From Streptomyces radicis (lineage in GTDB: Bacteria; Actinomycetota; Actinomycetes; Streptomycetales; Streptomycetaceae): a stretch of DNA of 64,000 nt. The translations under genes were made by a program, and so were the position numbers. The first letter of the stretch is position 1. Each line of letters begins with the position of its first letter. Below are positions 24,463-33,577 of this stretch, piece after piece. Under the pieces are notes generated by a model that did not search any database, had not been told where the DNA came from, and worked only from the letters and a program-made list of their open reading frames with translations. Location of the stretch: NCBI RefSeq assembly GCF_003626575.1, contig NZ_RBDY01000023.1, positions 1 to 64,000 on the forward strand, given 5' to 3'.

Positions 24463-25030
24463 CGAGATGCGCGGGATGCCCCCGAAACGCGAGCGGAACG
24501 AGACCCCGCCCGAGCGCGACGACCGCAACTTCCAGGAGCTGCTGCAAGAGCTGCGGGTGACGCAGACGGGCGTGCAGGTGCTGTTCGCCTTCCTGTTGAC
24601 CCTGGCGTTCACCGAGCGCTTCGAGGACGTCGACGGGGCCCAGAAGGCCATATACATCACCACGCTCGTGCTCGCGATGATCGCCACCGTGATGTTCACG
24701 GCCCCCGCGGCGCTGCACCGCGCGCTGTTCCGGCGCGGCGCCAAGCGGGAGATCGTCGATGTGTCGTCGCGCCTGGCCACGATCGGCCTCGGCTTCCTCG
24801 GCCTGGCCCTCACCGGCGCCCTGACCCTCGTGGTGGACGTGGTGCTGGGCCGCGGGCCCGCGATCGTGGCGGGCGTCGGCGCGTTCGCCCTCACCTGCCT
24901 GGTGTGGGGCGGGCTGCCCCATGTGGTCAGGAGGCACGCAGCGCGAGCGCGACATGACGAGACATCCGCTCCGCCGCGCTCGCCTCGGCCAGCTCGAAGG
25001 CCGGGCGGCCGCCGACCCGGAGCAACGTGA
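24452..25030 (+). CDS. DUF6328-type small membrane protein
   Basis: The 192-residue protein has a charged N terminus (ERNETPPERDDRNFQELLQEL) and four hydrophobic helices between about residues 40 and 160, as in DUF6328 proteins; their function is unknown. GTG at 24452 is chosen because GGAGG at 24441-24445 precedes it at the right distance, giving an 11-base overlap with the sigma factor gene and likely co-translation. The last 35 residues are Arg/Pro-rich and lie antisense to the end of the PAS-GAF gene, so they may be non-essential tail. Confidence 0.75.
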   Translation: MQDDEMRGMPPKRERNETPPERDDRNFQELLQELRVTQTGVQVLFAFLLTLAFTERFEDVDGAQKAIYITTLVLAMIATVMFTAPAALHRALFRRGAKREIVDVSSRLATIGLGFLGLALTGALTLVVDVVLGRGPAIVAGVGAFALTCLVWGGLPHVVRRHAARARHDETSAPPRSPRPARRPGGRRPGAT

Positions 25031-26093
25031 GCACCCCGAGCACCGCCCCCGACGGCAGCGCCAGCGGCACGCACAGGAGCGACGACGCCTCGGTGAGCGC
25101 GAGCAGCGGAACGCCGTCCTCGGCCTCGCCCAGCGCGTACGGGTCCTCGGGGCGCACGCGCAGGGCCTGGCCGCCCGCCCTGGCCGCCTCGCCGATCAGC
25201 GGCGCCTCGGCCGGGTCGCGGGCGGCGATCGCGGCGGCGTGCTCGGCCCCTGGGCCCTCGTCGGGGGCCAGCACGGCGACGCGGCGCAGCGGGCCGCCGC
25301 CGGGCGCGGCGCGGTCGGCGAGCACCCAGTCCGCGAACCTGCCGTGCAGCAGGCGCGCCGCGCGAAGGAGCGGGGAGTCGGGGGCGTTCCCCTCGTCGAG
25401 CAGCGTGGCGGCCATGTCGTCGAGCAGGTCCATCAGCGCCACATGGCTGCTGACCTCGCCGGGATCGGGCCCAGGACGCGGCGGAGCCTCGGGCTCGTCC
25501 GCCGACCCGATGTGCCCTGGCCCGCCCGCGGGCTGGCACACGGCGAGCACCGAGGTGCGCCGGTGCCCAGGGGGCCGCACGGCGGTCAGCGTCACCCAAA
25601 GCCGCACCGGGCCCTGGTCACCCCCCGCTATGCCGCGCATCAGTTCGACGGAGAGGCTGCGACTGCCCTCGTGCCGGGCCACCGCGGCCACCTGTCCACG
25701 GAACGCGGCCCGCTCCTCGTGGGCGAGCGACGCGGTGATCGAGCGGCCCGCGGCGTAGCCCGCGCGCAGGCCGAACAGCTGACTGGCGGCGAAGTTGAGG
25801 CGGCTGACCACGCCGTCCCGGTCAAGCAGCAGGACCGGGAGGGGCAGCCGCTGGAAGACCGCGCGAAGCACCTGCTGCTCCCTCTGGTCGGCGGGCCCCG
25901 CCGCCCGCCGCGCGCTCGCGGCCAGCTGCTCGTAGCGCGGCCACAGCACGTCGGAGACGTACTGGAGCTCGAAGAGGGCGGCGTCCAGGTTGGCCGTGCG
26001 GATGCCCCCCGGCAGGGCACGGGTGGCGCGCAACTCGGCCACGCGATTGCGGAATTCGGTGAGCTCCGCGCCAAAATCGTCCGCCTCGGCCAT
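24927..26093 (-). CDS. PAS and GAF domain sensory protein
   Basis: The 388-residue cytosolic protein has an N-terminal helical stretch, a PAS domain (about 75-190; LPLPVLLLDRDGVVSRLNFAASQLFG) and a GAF-like domain near the C terminus (about 225-385; LCVPLALPSGAVLGVLTLLR). There is no output domain such as a kinase, phosphatase or HTH. It probably acts as a small-molecule or redox sensor that partners another protein, plausibly the ANTAR regulator encoded divergently beside it. Its end overlaps the convergent DUF6328 gene by 104 bases. Confidence 0.75.
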   Translation of the reverse strand: MAEADDFGAELTEFRNRVAELRATRALPGGIRTANLDAALFELQYVSDVLWPRYEQLAASARRAAGPADQREQQVLRAVFQRLPLPVLLLDRDGVVSRLNFAASQLFGLRAGYAAGRSITASLAHEERAAFRGQVAAVARHEGSRSLSVELMRGIAGGDQGPVRLWVTLTAVRPPGHRRTSVLAVCQPAGGPGHIGSADEPEAPPRPGPDPGEVSSHVALMDLLDDMAATLLDEGNAPDSPLLRAARLLHGRFADWVLADRAAPGGGPLRRVAVLAPDEGPGAEHAAAIAARDPAEAPLIGEAARAGGQALRVRPEDPYALGEAEDGVPLLALTEASSLLCVPLALPSGAVLGVLTLLRVGGRPAFELAEASAAERMSRHVALALRAS

Positions 26094-26174
26094 GGGGGAA
26101 CTCTATGGGGCGCCCGATCGGCTCATCGCACTGGTGGCCGTTTTGGTGAAAATCTCTGCGGGCAGGCGATCCTC

Positions 26175-26870
26175 ATGTCGAACGCCACGCTCGAACAGCC
26201 CGTGGATGTATCGGCCCGCTCGCTGGTCAGGCTCGCCGAGGAGGCCGCCCTGTGCGCGCCGGGCACGTGCGGCGCGGCGGCCACCCTCGGCGGGGGCGAC
26301 GAGCCGCCCTTCGAGACCTCGACCGCGGTGACCCACCCCGACCTCGCCCCGCTGCTCGACGTGCAGGCCGAGGCGGGCGAAGGACCCGTGCCCACCGCGA
26401 TGCGCACCGGCGAGCCCGCGGGCGCCGACGACCTGCTGGCCGAACGGCGCTGGCCCGCGTACCGCGCGCTGGCGCTCGAACGGGGCGTGCGTTCCAGCGT
26501 CACGCTCCCCTTCCGCCACCACGAGCTGACCGTGACCGTCACGCTGTGTGGCTTCCGCCCCGGGCTGATGGACGCGAGGACCCGGATCGTGGCCACCCTG
26601 ATCGGCGACCTCGCCACCCGCACGATCGCGCGCGACCGCGCCTACGAACGCGCCCTCACCGAGGTGGACCAGCTGGACACCGCCCTGCGCTCCCGCCCCG
26701 TCATCGACCAGGCGTGCGGCATCCTCATGCACGTTCTCGGCTGCGACGCCGACGCCGCGTTCGACCTGCTGCGCCGGCAGTCGCAGCGCACCAACAGCAG
26801 GCTCGCCGACCTGGCCGAGCGCGTGGTGGCCACCAAGGGCGCGGGCCTGAAGGCGGCGCTCGCCCGCTGA
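26175..26870 (+). CDS. GAF-ANTAR RNA-binding regulator
   Basis: The 231-residue protein has a GAF-like domain (about 15-155) and a C-terminal ANTAR domain (about 165-225; LRSRPVIDQACGILMHVLGC, then AFDLLRRQSQRTNSRLADLAERVV). ANTAR proteins bind paired RNA hairpins and stop transcription termination in response to signals sensed by the linked domain. The conserved IDQA-x-GILM core is present. It is divergent from the PAS-GAF gene by 81 bases. The target RNA is not recognised in the window. Confidence 0.85.
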   Translation: MSNATLEQPVDVSARSLVRLAEEAALCAPGTCGAAATLGGGDEPPFETSTAVTHPDLAPLLDVQAEAGEGPVPTAMRTGEPAGADDLLAERRWPAYRALALERGVRSSVTLPFRHHELTVTVTLCGFRPGLMDARTRIVATLIGDLATRTIARDRAYERALTEVDQLDTALRSRPVIDQACGILMHVLGCDADAAFDLLRRQSQRTNSRLADLAERVVATKGAGLKAALAR

Positions 26871-26889
26871 TCCCGGCCGCGGCACCTGG

Positions 26890-26943
26890 CCGCATCACAA
26901 GGCCGCATCACACGTGCCGCATCACTCGGCCGTCCGGGGGTAC
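26890..26943 (+). promoter_or_regulatory. SigB-like promoter and three direct repeats before ndh
   Basis: GCAT (26919-26922), 15 bases, GGGTAC (26938-26943) fits the Streptomyces SigB consensus GNNT-N14-16-GGGTAY and lies about 57 bases before the ndh ATG. CCGCATCAC is repeated directly at 26890-26898, 26903-26911 and 26917-26925, the third copy containing the -35 element. Activator binding at the repeats is inferred. Confidence 0.65.
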
Positions 26944-26999
26944 TCGCCGTTCCCCACCCTGTCCGAATCGAGAAGGTCCCAAGCGAAAGGTGCGAACCC

Positions 27000-28310
27000 A
27001 TGAGCCGGACCCGGATCGTGATCGTCGGAGCGGGCTTCGCCGGGTACCAGGCCGCGCGCACGCTCTCCCGCAGGCTGAGGAAGAACGCGGAGATCGTGCT
27101 CCTCAACCCCACCGACTACTTCCTGTACCTGCCGCTGCTCCCGCAGGTCGCCGCGGGGATCCTGGAGCCGCGCCGCGTCACCGTCTCGCTGACCGGCACG
27201 CTGCCGCACGTCCGGCTGGTGCTGGGCGAGGCGAGCGACGTCGACCTCGAAGGGCGCCGCGTGCGCTACACCGACCCCGAGGGCCGGGAGGCCGACATCG
27301 GGTACGACTCGCTGATCCTGTCCGTCGGCTCGGTCAGCAGGCTGCTGCCCATCCCCGGCGTGGCCGAGCACGCGCGTGGCTTCCGCGGCCTGCCCGAGGC
27401 GCTGTACCTGCGGGACCACATCGTCCGGCAGCTCGAGCTGGCCTCCTACGCGGAGGACGAGGAGGAGCGCAGGGCGCGTTCGACGTTCGTCGTGGTCGGC
27501 GCGGGCTACACCGGAACCGAGGTCGCCGCGCACGGCAAGATCTTCGCGGACACGCTCGCGCGCCGCACCCGCAGGGCCGGTGGCCACCCGGTCGAGCCGC
27601 GCTGGATGCTGCTCGACGTGGCGCCCCGGGTCCTGCCCGAGCTGGACGAACGCCTCTCCCGCACCGCCGACCGCGTCCTGCGGGCGCGCGGCGTCGACGT
27701 GCGCACGGAGCTCTCGGTCAAGGAAGCCACCCACGGCGGGGTGGTCCTCCAGAACGGCGAGGCCGTCCCGACCCGCTGCCTCATCTGGTGCGTGGGCGTG
27801 CGCCCCGACCCGCTGGTGTCGGACGTCGGGCTGCCCACGGAGCGCGGCCGCCTCGTCGTCGACCCGTATCTCAACGTGCCGGGCCACCCCGAGGTGTTCG
27901 CGTGCGGCGACGCCGCCGCGGTGCCCGATGTGACGCAGCCGGGGCAGTTCACGGCGATGACCGCGCAGCACGCCTGGCGGCAGGGCAGGACGGTCGCCCG
28001 CAACGTCGCCGCCCACCTGGGCGTGGCCGAACGCCGCCCCTACGAGCACCACGACCGCGGCTTCGCCGTCGACCTCGGCGGGATCCAGGGCGCGGCCAAC
28101 CCGTTCCACATCCCGCTCTCGGGCCCGCTCGCGGGCGCGGTGACCCGCGGCTACCACCTGATGTCGATGCCCGCGAACCGCGTCAGGGTCGCCACCGACT
28201 GGCTGCTCGAGGCCGTCCAGCCCCGGCAGGCCGTGCAGTTGGGCATGGTCCGCTCGGGCTCGGTCCCGCTGGACACGGCGTCGCCCGAGCTGGCGCGTAC
28301 GCCGGGCTGA
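27000..28310 (+). CDS. ndh: Type II NADH dehydrogenase (NDH-2)
   Basis: The 436-residue flavoprotein has an FAD-binding Rossmann motif at its N terminus (IVIVGAGFAGYQAARTL), an NADH-binding GAGYTGTE motif in the middle and the second FAD motif VFACGDAAAVPD. It passes electrons from NADH to menaquinone on the inner face of the membrane without pumping protons. Length and motif order equal the NDH-2 family. The C-terminal 60 residues are amphipathic, as expected for membrane attachment. Ribosome site AAAGGTG precedes the ATG. A SigB-like promoter suggests induction under stress. Confidence 0.88.
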   Translation: MSRTRIVIVGAGFAGYQAARTLSRRLRKNAEIVLLNPTDYFLYLPLLPQVAAGILEPRRVTVSLTGTLPHVRLVLGEASDVDLEGRRVRYTDPEGREADIGYDSLILSVGSVSRLLPIPGVAEHARGFRGLPEALYLRDHIVRQLELASYAEDEEERRARSTFVVVGAGYTGTEVAAHGKIFADTLARRTRRAGGHPVEPRWMLLDVAPRVLPELDERLSRTADRVLRARGVDVRTELSVKEATHGGVVLQNGEAVPTRCLIWCVGVRPDPLVSDVGLPTERGRLVVDPYLNVPGHPEVFACGDAAAVPDVTQPGQFTAMTAQHAWRQGRTVARNVAAHLGVAERRPYEHHDRGFAVDLGGIQGAANPFHIPLSGPLAGAVTRGYHLMSMPANRVRVATDWLLEAVQPRQAVQLGMVRSGSVPLDTASPELARTPG

Positions 28311-28441
28311 GGCGCCGGCGTACATCACCGCACGCCCGCGCACGCCCGTATGGGGGCGGCGTCGGCGGGTAAGCGCAGGGCAAGGAGAGCCCCGCCGCCC
28401 GCCCGTCGCTTCCCGGAAGAGGGGCGGGCGGGCGCGGGAAA

Positions 28442-28466
28442 GGGCCCGGCCGCCACGGCCGGGCCC
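28442..28466. terminator. Bidirectional terminator between ndh and katE
   Basis: GGGCCCGGCC (28442-28451) and GGCCGGGCCC (28457-28466) form a perfect 10-bp stem with a 5-base loop between convergent genes. Confidence 0.85.
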
Positions 28467-28479
28467 GTTCTCCTGTCCC

Positions 28480-28517
28480 TCAGGTCCTCAGGTCCTCAGG
28501 TCTCAGGTCCTCAGGCC
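28480..28517. repeat. Tandem TCAGGTCC repeat at the katE stop codon
   Basis: Four to five head-to-tail copies of TCAGGTCC (one with seven bases) run into the katE stop codon, whose TCA at 28511-28513 is the start of the last copy. It looks like replication slippage. Confidence 0.75.
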
Positions 28518-30667
28518 GCGGTGCGGTCGGTGTCCCGGTCCCAGTGCCGGTGGCAGGCGATCGCGTCGGCGAACGCCGTGATCACCGTCGAGACGTCGAC
28601 GCCCTCGGCCCCGGTCACCACGCCCCGCTCGTCCACCACGCCGTCGCCGGGGCCCCCGTCGCCGTCCTCACCCTCGCCCGCCCCTTCGGTCGCGAGCCGC
28701 ACCCCTGGCAGCGCGAGCGCGCGCAGCAGCTCGACGCCCTCGCCGAGCGCCGCGATCGGCTTGCCGTGCTTGAACGCCTCGGCGACATAGTGCCGCGCCG
28801 ACCCGTCGTCGCCCAGCGCCCGCACGCTCTCGACGCCCCCCGGCACGCACACCGCGTCGTACAGGACCGACGCCATGGTGCTCATCGCGCGGTCCACCGT
28901 CACCGGCTCCGTTCCCGATGGGCCCTCGGCCGAGCGCACCTCGCCGTCCCTGGCCGCCAGCACCTCGGGGATCGCGCCGCCGCCCGCGAGCGCGTCGCGC
29001 AGCGCCTCGACATGGGCCGCGTCCACGCCGTCCGCCGCCAGGATGGCGACGCGGCGCGTGGCGATCGAGCCGGTGGGGCTGTTGGCCAGGCTCAGCGCGG
29101 GCGAGGTCCGCCCGTGGTTGGCGACCGCCGGCTCCTTGGGCGGCGGCACCCCGATGCCCTCGGCGACGCGCGTGGCCAGCGTGTGGTCGATGTGGTTGAG
29201 CTGGTCCACGGTCCGCTCGCGCACCTCGGCGAACGTCACCTTGCCCAGCTCGAAGCGGTAGGCGGCGACGATGTGGTCCTTCTCCCAGTCGGCCATGCTG
29301 TTCCAGAAGAGCGTCGCCTGGCCGTGGTGGTCGGCGAAGCTGTCGCTCCGCTTCTTGATCGTCGCGCCGTCCACGCGCTCCTGGTGGTGCGCGTACGCGC
29401 CCGCGTCGGGCGCGGCGAGCGCGGGGCAGCCGCCGGAGAGGGAGTTGGGCGTGTAGCTCGTGCGCCCCACGTCGATCCGCTGCTGGCCGTAGCCGTCCCG
29501 CTGCGTCGTGGTCACGGTGGACACGGGCCGGTTCACCGGTATCTGCTGGAAGTTGGGGCCGCCGAGCCGGATCAGCTGGGTGTCGAGATAGGAGAAGTTG
29601 CGGCCCTGGAGCAGCGGATCGTTGGTGAAGTCGATGCCCGGCACCACATGGGCCGTGTGGAACGCCACCTGCTCGGTCTCGGCGAAGAAGTTGTCGGGGT
29701 TGCGGTCCAGGATCATCCGCCCGACCGGCAGGAGCGGCACCGTCTCCTCGGGGATCAGCTTCGTCGCGTCGAGCAGGTCGAAGTCGAACCTGAACTCATC
29801 CTCCTCGGGCACCAGTTGGAGGCACAGCTCGTACTCGGGGAAGTCGCCCTGCTCGATGGACTCCCACAGGTCACGGCGGTTGAAGTCCGGGTCCTTGCCC
29901 GCGATCGCCTGCGCCTCCTCCCACACGAGCGAGTGCGCGCCCAGCGTGGGACGCCAGTGGAACTTGACGAACGTGCCCCGCCCCGCCGCGTTGACCAGCC
30001 GGAACGTGTGCACCCCGAAGCCCTGCATCATCCGGTAGCTGCGCGGGATCGCCCGGTCGGACATCAGCCACATCACCGTGTGCATCGACTCGGGCTGGAG
30101 CGAGCAGAAGTCCCAGAACGTGTCGTGCGCGGACGCCGCCTGCGGCATCTCGTGGTGCGGCTCGGGCTTCACCGCGTGCACGAAGTCGGGGAACTTGACG
30201 GCGTCCTGGATGAAGAACACCGGAAAGTTGTTGCCCACCAGGTCGTAATTGCCCTCGCGCGTGTAGAACTTGGTGGCGAAGCCGCGCACGTCCCGCACCG
30301 TGTCGGCCGAGCCGCGCGAGCCCGCGACCGTCGAGAACCGCACGAACACCGGCGTCTCGCGCGCCGGGTCCTGGAGGAAGTCCGCCTTGGTGTACTCGGT
30401 GAGCGACTCATAGGGCCTGAAGCGCCCGTACGCCCCCGCGCCCCGCGCGTGCACCACGCGCTCGGGTATGCGCTCGTGGTCGAAGTGGGTGACCTTCTCG
30501 CGGAAGTGGAAGTCCTCGAGCAGGGTCGGGCCGCGCTCCGAGACCCGCAGTGAGTTGTCCGTGTCGTCGACCGGGGTGCCCGAGGCCGTCGTCAGTGGTC
30601 CCTCGTCCTGGTGGTCGCGCGACGGCTCCAACTGCTCCCGCTTGGCGGAGGCTTCGTCGTCCGGCAT
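28511..30667 (-). CDS. katE: Large-subunit (clade 2, HPII-type) monofunctional catalase
   Basis: The 718-residue cytosolic haem enzyme breaks down hydrogen peroxide. The core has the catalytic His region (RIPERVVHARGAGAYGRF), VRFSTVAGSRGSADT, FPVFFIQDAVKFPDFVH with the catalytic Asn just before (GNNFPVF), and RNPDNFFAETEQVAF. The extra C-terminal flavodoxin/GATase-like domain of clade 2 enzymes (about 550-718; VAILAADGVDAAHVEALRDAL) is complete. Just upstream in the C-terminal domain is an acidic Gly-rich insert. Ribosome site GGAAGGGGAG precedes the ATG. It is convergent with ndh. Confidence 0.92.
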   Translation of the reverse strand: MPDDEASAKREQLEPSRDHQDEGPLTTASGTPVDDTDNSLRVSERGPTLLEDFHFREKVTHFDHERIPERVVHARGAGAYGRFRPYESLTEYTKADFLQDPARETPVFVRFSTVAGSRGSADTVRDVRGFATKFYTREGNYDLVGNNFPVFFIQDAVKFPDFVHAVKPEPHHEMPQAASAHDTFWDFCSLQPESMHTVMWLMSDRAIPRSYRMMQGFGVHTFRLVNAAGRGTFVKFHWRPTLGAHSLVWEEAQAIAGKDPDFNRRDLWESIEQGDFPEYELCLQLVPEEDEFRFDFDLLDATKLIPEETVPLLPVGRMILDRNPDNFFAETEQVAFHTAHVVPGIDFTNDPLLQGRNFSYLDTQLIRLGGPNFQQIPVNRPVSTVTTTQRDGYGQQRIDVGRTSYTPNSLSGGCPALAAPDAGAYAHHQERVDGATIKKRSDSFADHHGQATLFWNSMADWEKDHIVAAYRFELGKVTFAEVRERTVDQLNHIDHTLATRVAEGIGVPPPKEPAVANHGRTSPALSLANSPTGSIATRRVAILAADGVDAAHVEALRDALAGGGAIPEVLAARDGEVRSAEGPSGTEPVTVDRAMSTMASVLYDAVCVPGGVESVRALGDDGSARHYVAEAFKHGKPIAALGEGVELLRALALPGVRLATEGAGEGEDGDGGPGDGVVDERGVVTGAEGVDVSTVITAFADAIACHRHWDRDTDRTAA

Positions 30668-30741
30668 GGGTGACTCCCCTTCCTGTGCTCCGGTTCCCTG
30701 GGCTCCGGTGCGGCGCTCCGGTGCGTGGGCACGCGGCGGCC

Positions 30742-31707
30742 TCACGAGCCGACCCCTGGCGCGGCGCTGCTCATCCCTCCAGCGTCGGGGGCGCGCAGCG
30801 CGGCCACCAGTTCGTCGGCGCGATCGGGTGCCCCGATCAGCTCGTCCCTACGCCGCCGCGCCGCCACCCGGCCCCGGTCGAGGCACCAGGTGAGCCACAC
30901 GTCGAGCCGCCGCGCGTCGACGCGTTCCCCCGGCACGAGCGCGGGCCACCGGCACGCCCTGGCCTGCGCCGAGACCTTGGCCCCGCCGCGCACGGGGTCG
31001 ATCGCGATGGCGGGGACGCCGCCGCGCAGCGCCAGCACGAGGCCGTGCAGCCGGTCCGTCACGACCGCGTCGAGCCGTTCGACCACCGACTGGAACTGCT
31101 CGGCCGTCCCGCACAGCAGCCCGTCCCGCGAGTCGAGGCGGCTCTCGAGCACCACGGGCGCGCAGTCCTTGCCCGCGAGCCAGTCCCGCACCGACGCGGC
31201 CACCACGTCGTGCAGCCGCGCGTCCCCGTACTCGCGCTGCCCCGATGTCAGCAGCACCCCGACCACGGGCGTCGCGGCCCCGCGCGGCGCGCGCAGCGAC
31301 AGGTCCCTGGTGGGCTGGCCGCTCGTCCCGTCCCGCGCGAGCACCTCGTGGAATCCCGTCAACGCGGGGTCACCGCGGTCGATCGCCGAGACCCCCACGG
31401 CCACCCTGCGGCAGTGCGCGAACCGCTCGTGCAGCTCCGCGATCCGCGGCCCGTGCACGGGCCCGCACACGAACACCAGCAGCCCGTAGTCCTCGGGCCT
31501 GATGTCGTCGATGGCCCGCCCGCGCGGCTCGAAGCGCGGGCTCCACGCCACGTCGTAGCGCATCCCCGCCTCGTCGAGCACGTGCCGCACCCGGTCGAGG
31601 GCCAGCACGTCCCCCGCCGTCACCTCGCCGTCCACCAGGCTGAACCAGCCGGTCAGCAGCGTTCTCCCGCCATCGCTCGCGCCATCGCCCGCGCCGTCGC
31701 TCGTCAT
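30742..31707 (-). CDS. Polysaccharide pyruvyl transferase-family protein
   Basis: The 321-residue protein resembles the polysaccharide pyruvyl transferase family, which adds ketal-linked pyruvate to surface sugars or sits in glycan clusters. The best mark is VVTDRLHGLVLALRGGVPAIAIDP near residue 235, a conserved family signature. The first half has two Rossmann-like segments (YGLLVFVCGPVHGP, TPVVGVLLTSG). The ATG at 31707 was preferred over earlier in-frame starts because conserved sequence begins shortly after. It is divergent from two glycosyltransferase genes and 75 bases upstream of katE. Confidence 0.7.
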   Translation of the reverse strand: MTSDGAGDGASDGGRTLLTGWFSLVDGEVTAGDVLALDRVRHVLDEAGMRYDVAWSPRFEPRGRAIDDIRPEDYGLLVFVCGPVHGPRIAELHERFAHCRRVAVGVSAIDRGDPALTGFHEVLARDGTSGQPTRDLSLRAPRGAATPVVGVLLTSGQREYGDARLHDVVAASVRDWLAGKDCAPVVLESRLDSRDGLLCGTAEQFQSVVERLDAVVTDRLHGLVLALRGGVPAIAIDPVRGGAKVSAQARACRWPALVPGERVDARRLDVWLTWCLDRGRVAARRRRDELIGAPDRADELVAALRAPDAGGMSSAAPGVGS

Positions 31708-31798
31708 CAGGGCCGAGTCCCCTGGCCCCCGGGGGCGAAACGGCGGCGGGCCCGCGTTGCGCCCGTTTGGACCCATCGCCGCGGGGCACTCGGCGCCC

Positions 31799-32680
31799 GT
31801 GTCCACACCTCTGGTGGGGGTGGTGATCGCCACCCGCAATCGCGCGTCCAGCCTGGTCACCACGCTGGACCGGCTGACGTCCCTGCCGGAGCGCCCACCC
31901 GTCCTCGTCGTGGACAACGCCTCGTCCGACGGCACGCCCGCGCTGCTCGCCGAGCGCTTCCCCGGCGTCCAGGTGCTCGCCCTGCCCCGCAACAGGGGCG
32001 CGCTGGCGCGCAACGACGGCGTGCGGTCCCTGCCCGCGCGCTACATCGCCTTCAGCGACGACGACTCCTGGTGGGAACCGGGCGCGCTGGCCGCCGCCGC
32101 CGAGCTGATGGAGGCCAACCCCGGGATCGGCCTGGTCGCCGCCAGGACCGAGGTCGGCCCGCGGCGCGCCCCCGACCCGCTCAACGCCGTGCTCGCGGGC
32201 TCCCCGCTCACCCGCCGCCCCGACCTGCCGGGCCCGCCCGTGCTCGGCTTCCTCGGCTGCGCCGCCGTCGCCCGCCGCTCGGCGTTCCTCGACGTCGGCG
32301 GCTACCACCCGCTGCTGTTCTTCGGCGCCGAGGAGACCCTGCTCGCCTACGACCTCGCCGCCGCGGGCTGGGACGTCTGCTACGCGCCCCGCGTCACCGC
32401 CGTCCACCACCCGTCGACCGACCCCCGCGCCCGCCGGTCCACGCTGGTCCGCCGCAACGAGGTCCTCACGTCGTGGCTGCGCCGCCCCCTTCCCGTCGCG
32501 CTGCGCGACACGTGGCGGCTGGCCCGCGAGGCACCAGGCGACCGCGCGGCGCGGCGCGCCCTCGGCCAGCTGGTGCCGCGGCTGCCCGCGGCCTGGCGCG
32601 GCCGCCGCACGCTGCCCGACGACGTGGAGGCCGATGTCCGACGACTCGAACGCCTGGAGCTGAGCCATGCCGCCGGATGA
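31799..32680 (+). CDS. GT2-family glycosyltransferase
   Basis: The 293-residue protein has the GT-A fold of family 2: VGVVIATRNRASSLVTTLDR at the N terminus, VVDNASSDGT, then FSDDDSWWEPGAL with the metal-binding DxD, and ETLLAYDLAAAGWDVCYAP toward the end. It transfers a sugar from a nucleotide donor in a surface or secondary glycan pathway. GTG at 31799 is chosen because the fold begins five residues later; a TTG at 31757 is possible. It overlaps the next, related glycosyltransferase gene by 14 bases. Confidence 0.82.
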   Translation: MSTPLVGVVIATRNRASSLVTTLDRLTSLPERPPVLVVDNASSDGTPALLAERFPGVQVLALPRNRGALARNDGVRSLPARYIAFSDDDSWWEPGALAAAAELMEANPGIGLVAARTEVGPRRAPDPLNAVLAGSPLTRRPDLPGPPVLGFLGCAAVARRSAFLDVGGYHPLLFFGAEETLLAYDLAAAGWDVCYAPRVTAVHHPSTDPRARRSTLVRRNEVLTSWLRRPLPVALRDTWRLAREAPGDRAARRALGQLVPRLPAAWRGRRTLPDDVEADVRRLERLELSHAAG

Positions 32681-33566
32681 CCGCGTCTCCGTGGTGATCA
32701 TCACCCGCGACCGCAGGGCCGAGCTGCTGCACACCCTCGACCGGCTCGCGGCGCTCCCCGAGCGCCCCCGCGTGCTCGTCACCGACAACGGCTCGACCGA
32801 CGGCACGGCCGACGCCGTGGCCGCCGCGCACCCCGAGGTCCGCGTGCTGACCCCGGGGGCCAACCTGGGCGCGGTCGGCCGCAACCTCGCCCTGCGCGAG
32901 GTCACCTCGCCCTATGTCGCCTTCTGCGACGACGACACGTGGTGGGACCCCGGCTCGCTCGCCGCCGCCGCCGACCTGCTCGACGCGCACCCGGCCGTCG
33001 GCGCGGTGACCGCGCGGATCCTCGTGGAGCCCGGGGGAGAGGAGGACCCGATCGTCGCCGAGCTGCGCTCCTCGCCCCTGCCGCGGCCCGGGTGGCTGCC
33101 TGGACCCGCGCTCGGCTCGTTCCTCGCCGCGGCCACGGTGCTGCGCACGGACGCGTTCCGGGCGGCGGGCGGCTTCTCGCGGCGGCTGTGGCTCGGCGGC
33201 GAGGAGGAGCTGCTCGCCGCCGACCTGATGGCGCGCGGTTGGTGGCTGATGTTCGACGAGAGCCTGACGATCCACCACGCGCCGTCGGCGGTGCGCGACG
33301 CCACGCGCCGCAGGGCGGACGGCATCAGGAACACGCTCTGGTTCACCTGGCTGCGCCGCCCGGCCCGCCCGGCCCTGCGCCGCACCGCGCACCTGCTGCG
33401 CACCGTCCCCCGCGACCGCGCCACGGCCGGAGCCCTGCTCCGCGCGGCCGCGGGTCTTCCGTGGATCCTGCGCTCCCGCGACCCCGTCCCGCCGCCCGTC
33501 GAGGCGCGGCTGCGCACGCTCGAGACGGCCCAACGCGCCTCGACGGCCCGGCGTTATGTGGGGTGA
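32667..33566 (+). CDS. GT2-family glycosyltransferase (paralogue of the preceding gene)
   Basis: The 299-residue protein is clearly related to its upstream neighbour: VSVVIITRDRRAELLHTLDR, VTDNGSTDGT, FCDDDTWWDPGSL and EEELLAADLMARGWWLMFDE align along the chain. The pair probably arose by duplication and acts in one operon, adding successive sugars or working as alternatives. The DDD metal-binding motif is intact. The C-terminal 70 residues are basic and may sit against the membrane. Confidence 0.82.
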   Translation: MPPDDRVSVVIITRDRRAELLHTLDRLAALPERPRVLVTDNGSTDGTADAVAAAHPEVRVLTPGANLGAVGRNLALREVTSPYVAFCDDDTWWDPGSLAAAADLLDAHPAVGAVTARILVEPGGEEDPIVAELRSSPLPRPGWLPGPALGSFLAAATVLRTDAFRAAGGFSRRLWLGGEEELLAADLMARGWWLMFDESLTIHHAPSAVRDATRRRADGIRNTLWFTWLRRPARPALRRTAHLLRTVPRDRATAGALLRAAAGLPWILRSRDPVPPPVEARLRTLETAQRASTARRYVG

Positions 33567-33577
33567 CGCCGTCCCCC

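Noticed and set aside
26145..26174. SigB-like promoter before the ANTAR gene
   Set aside because: GTTT-N16-GGGCAG has two mismatches in the -10 box, too weak to claim.
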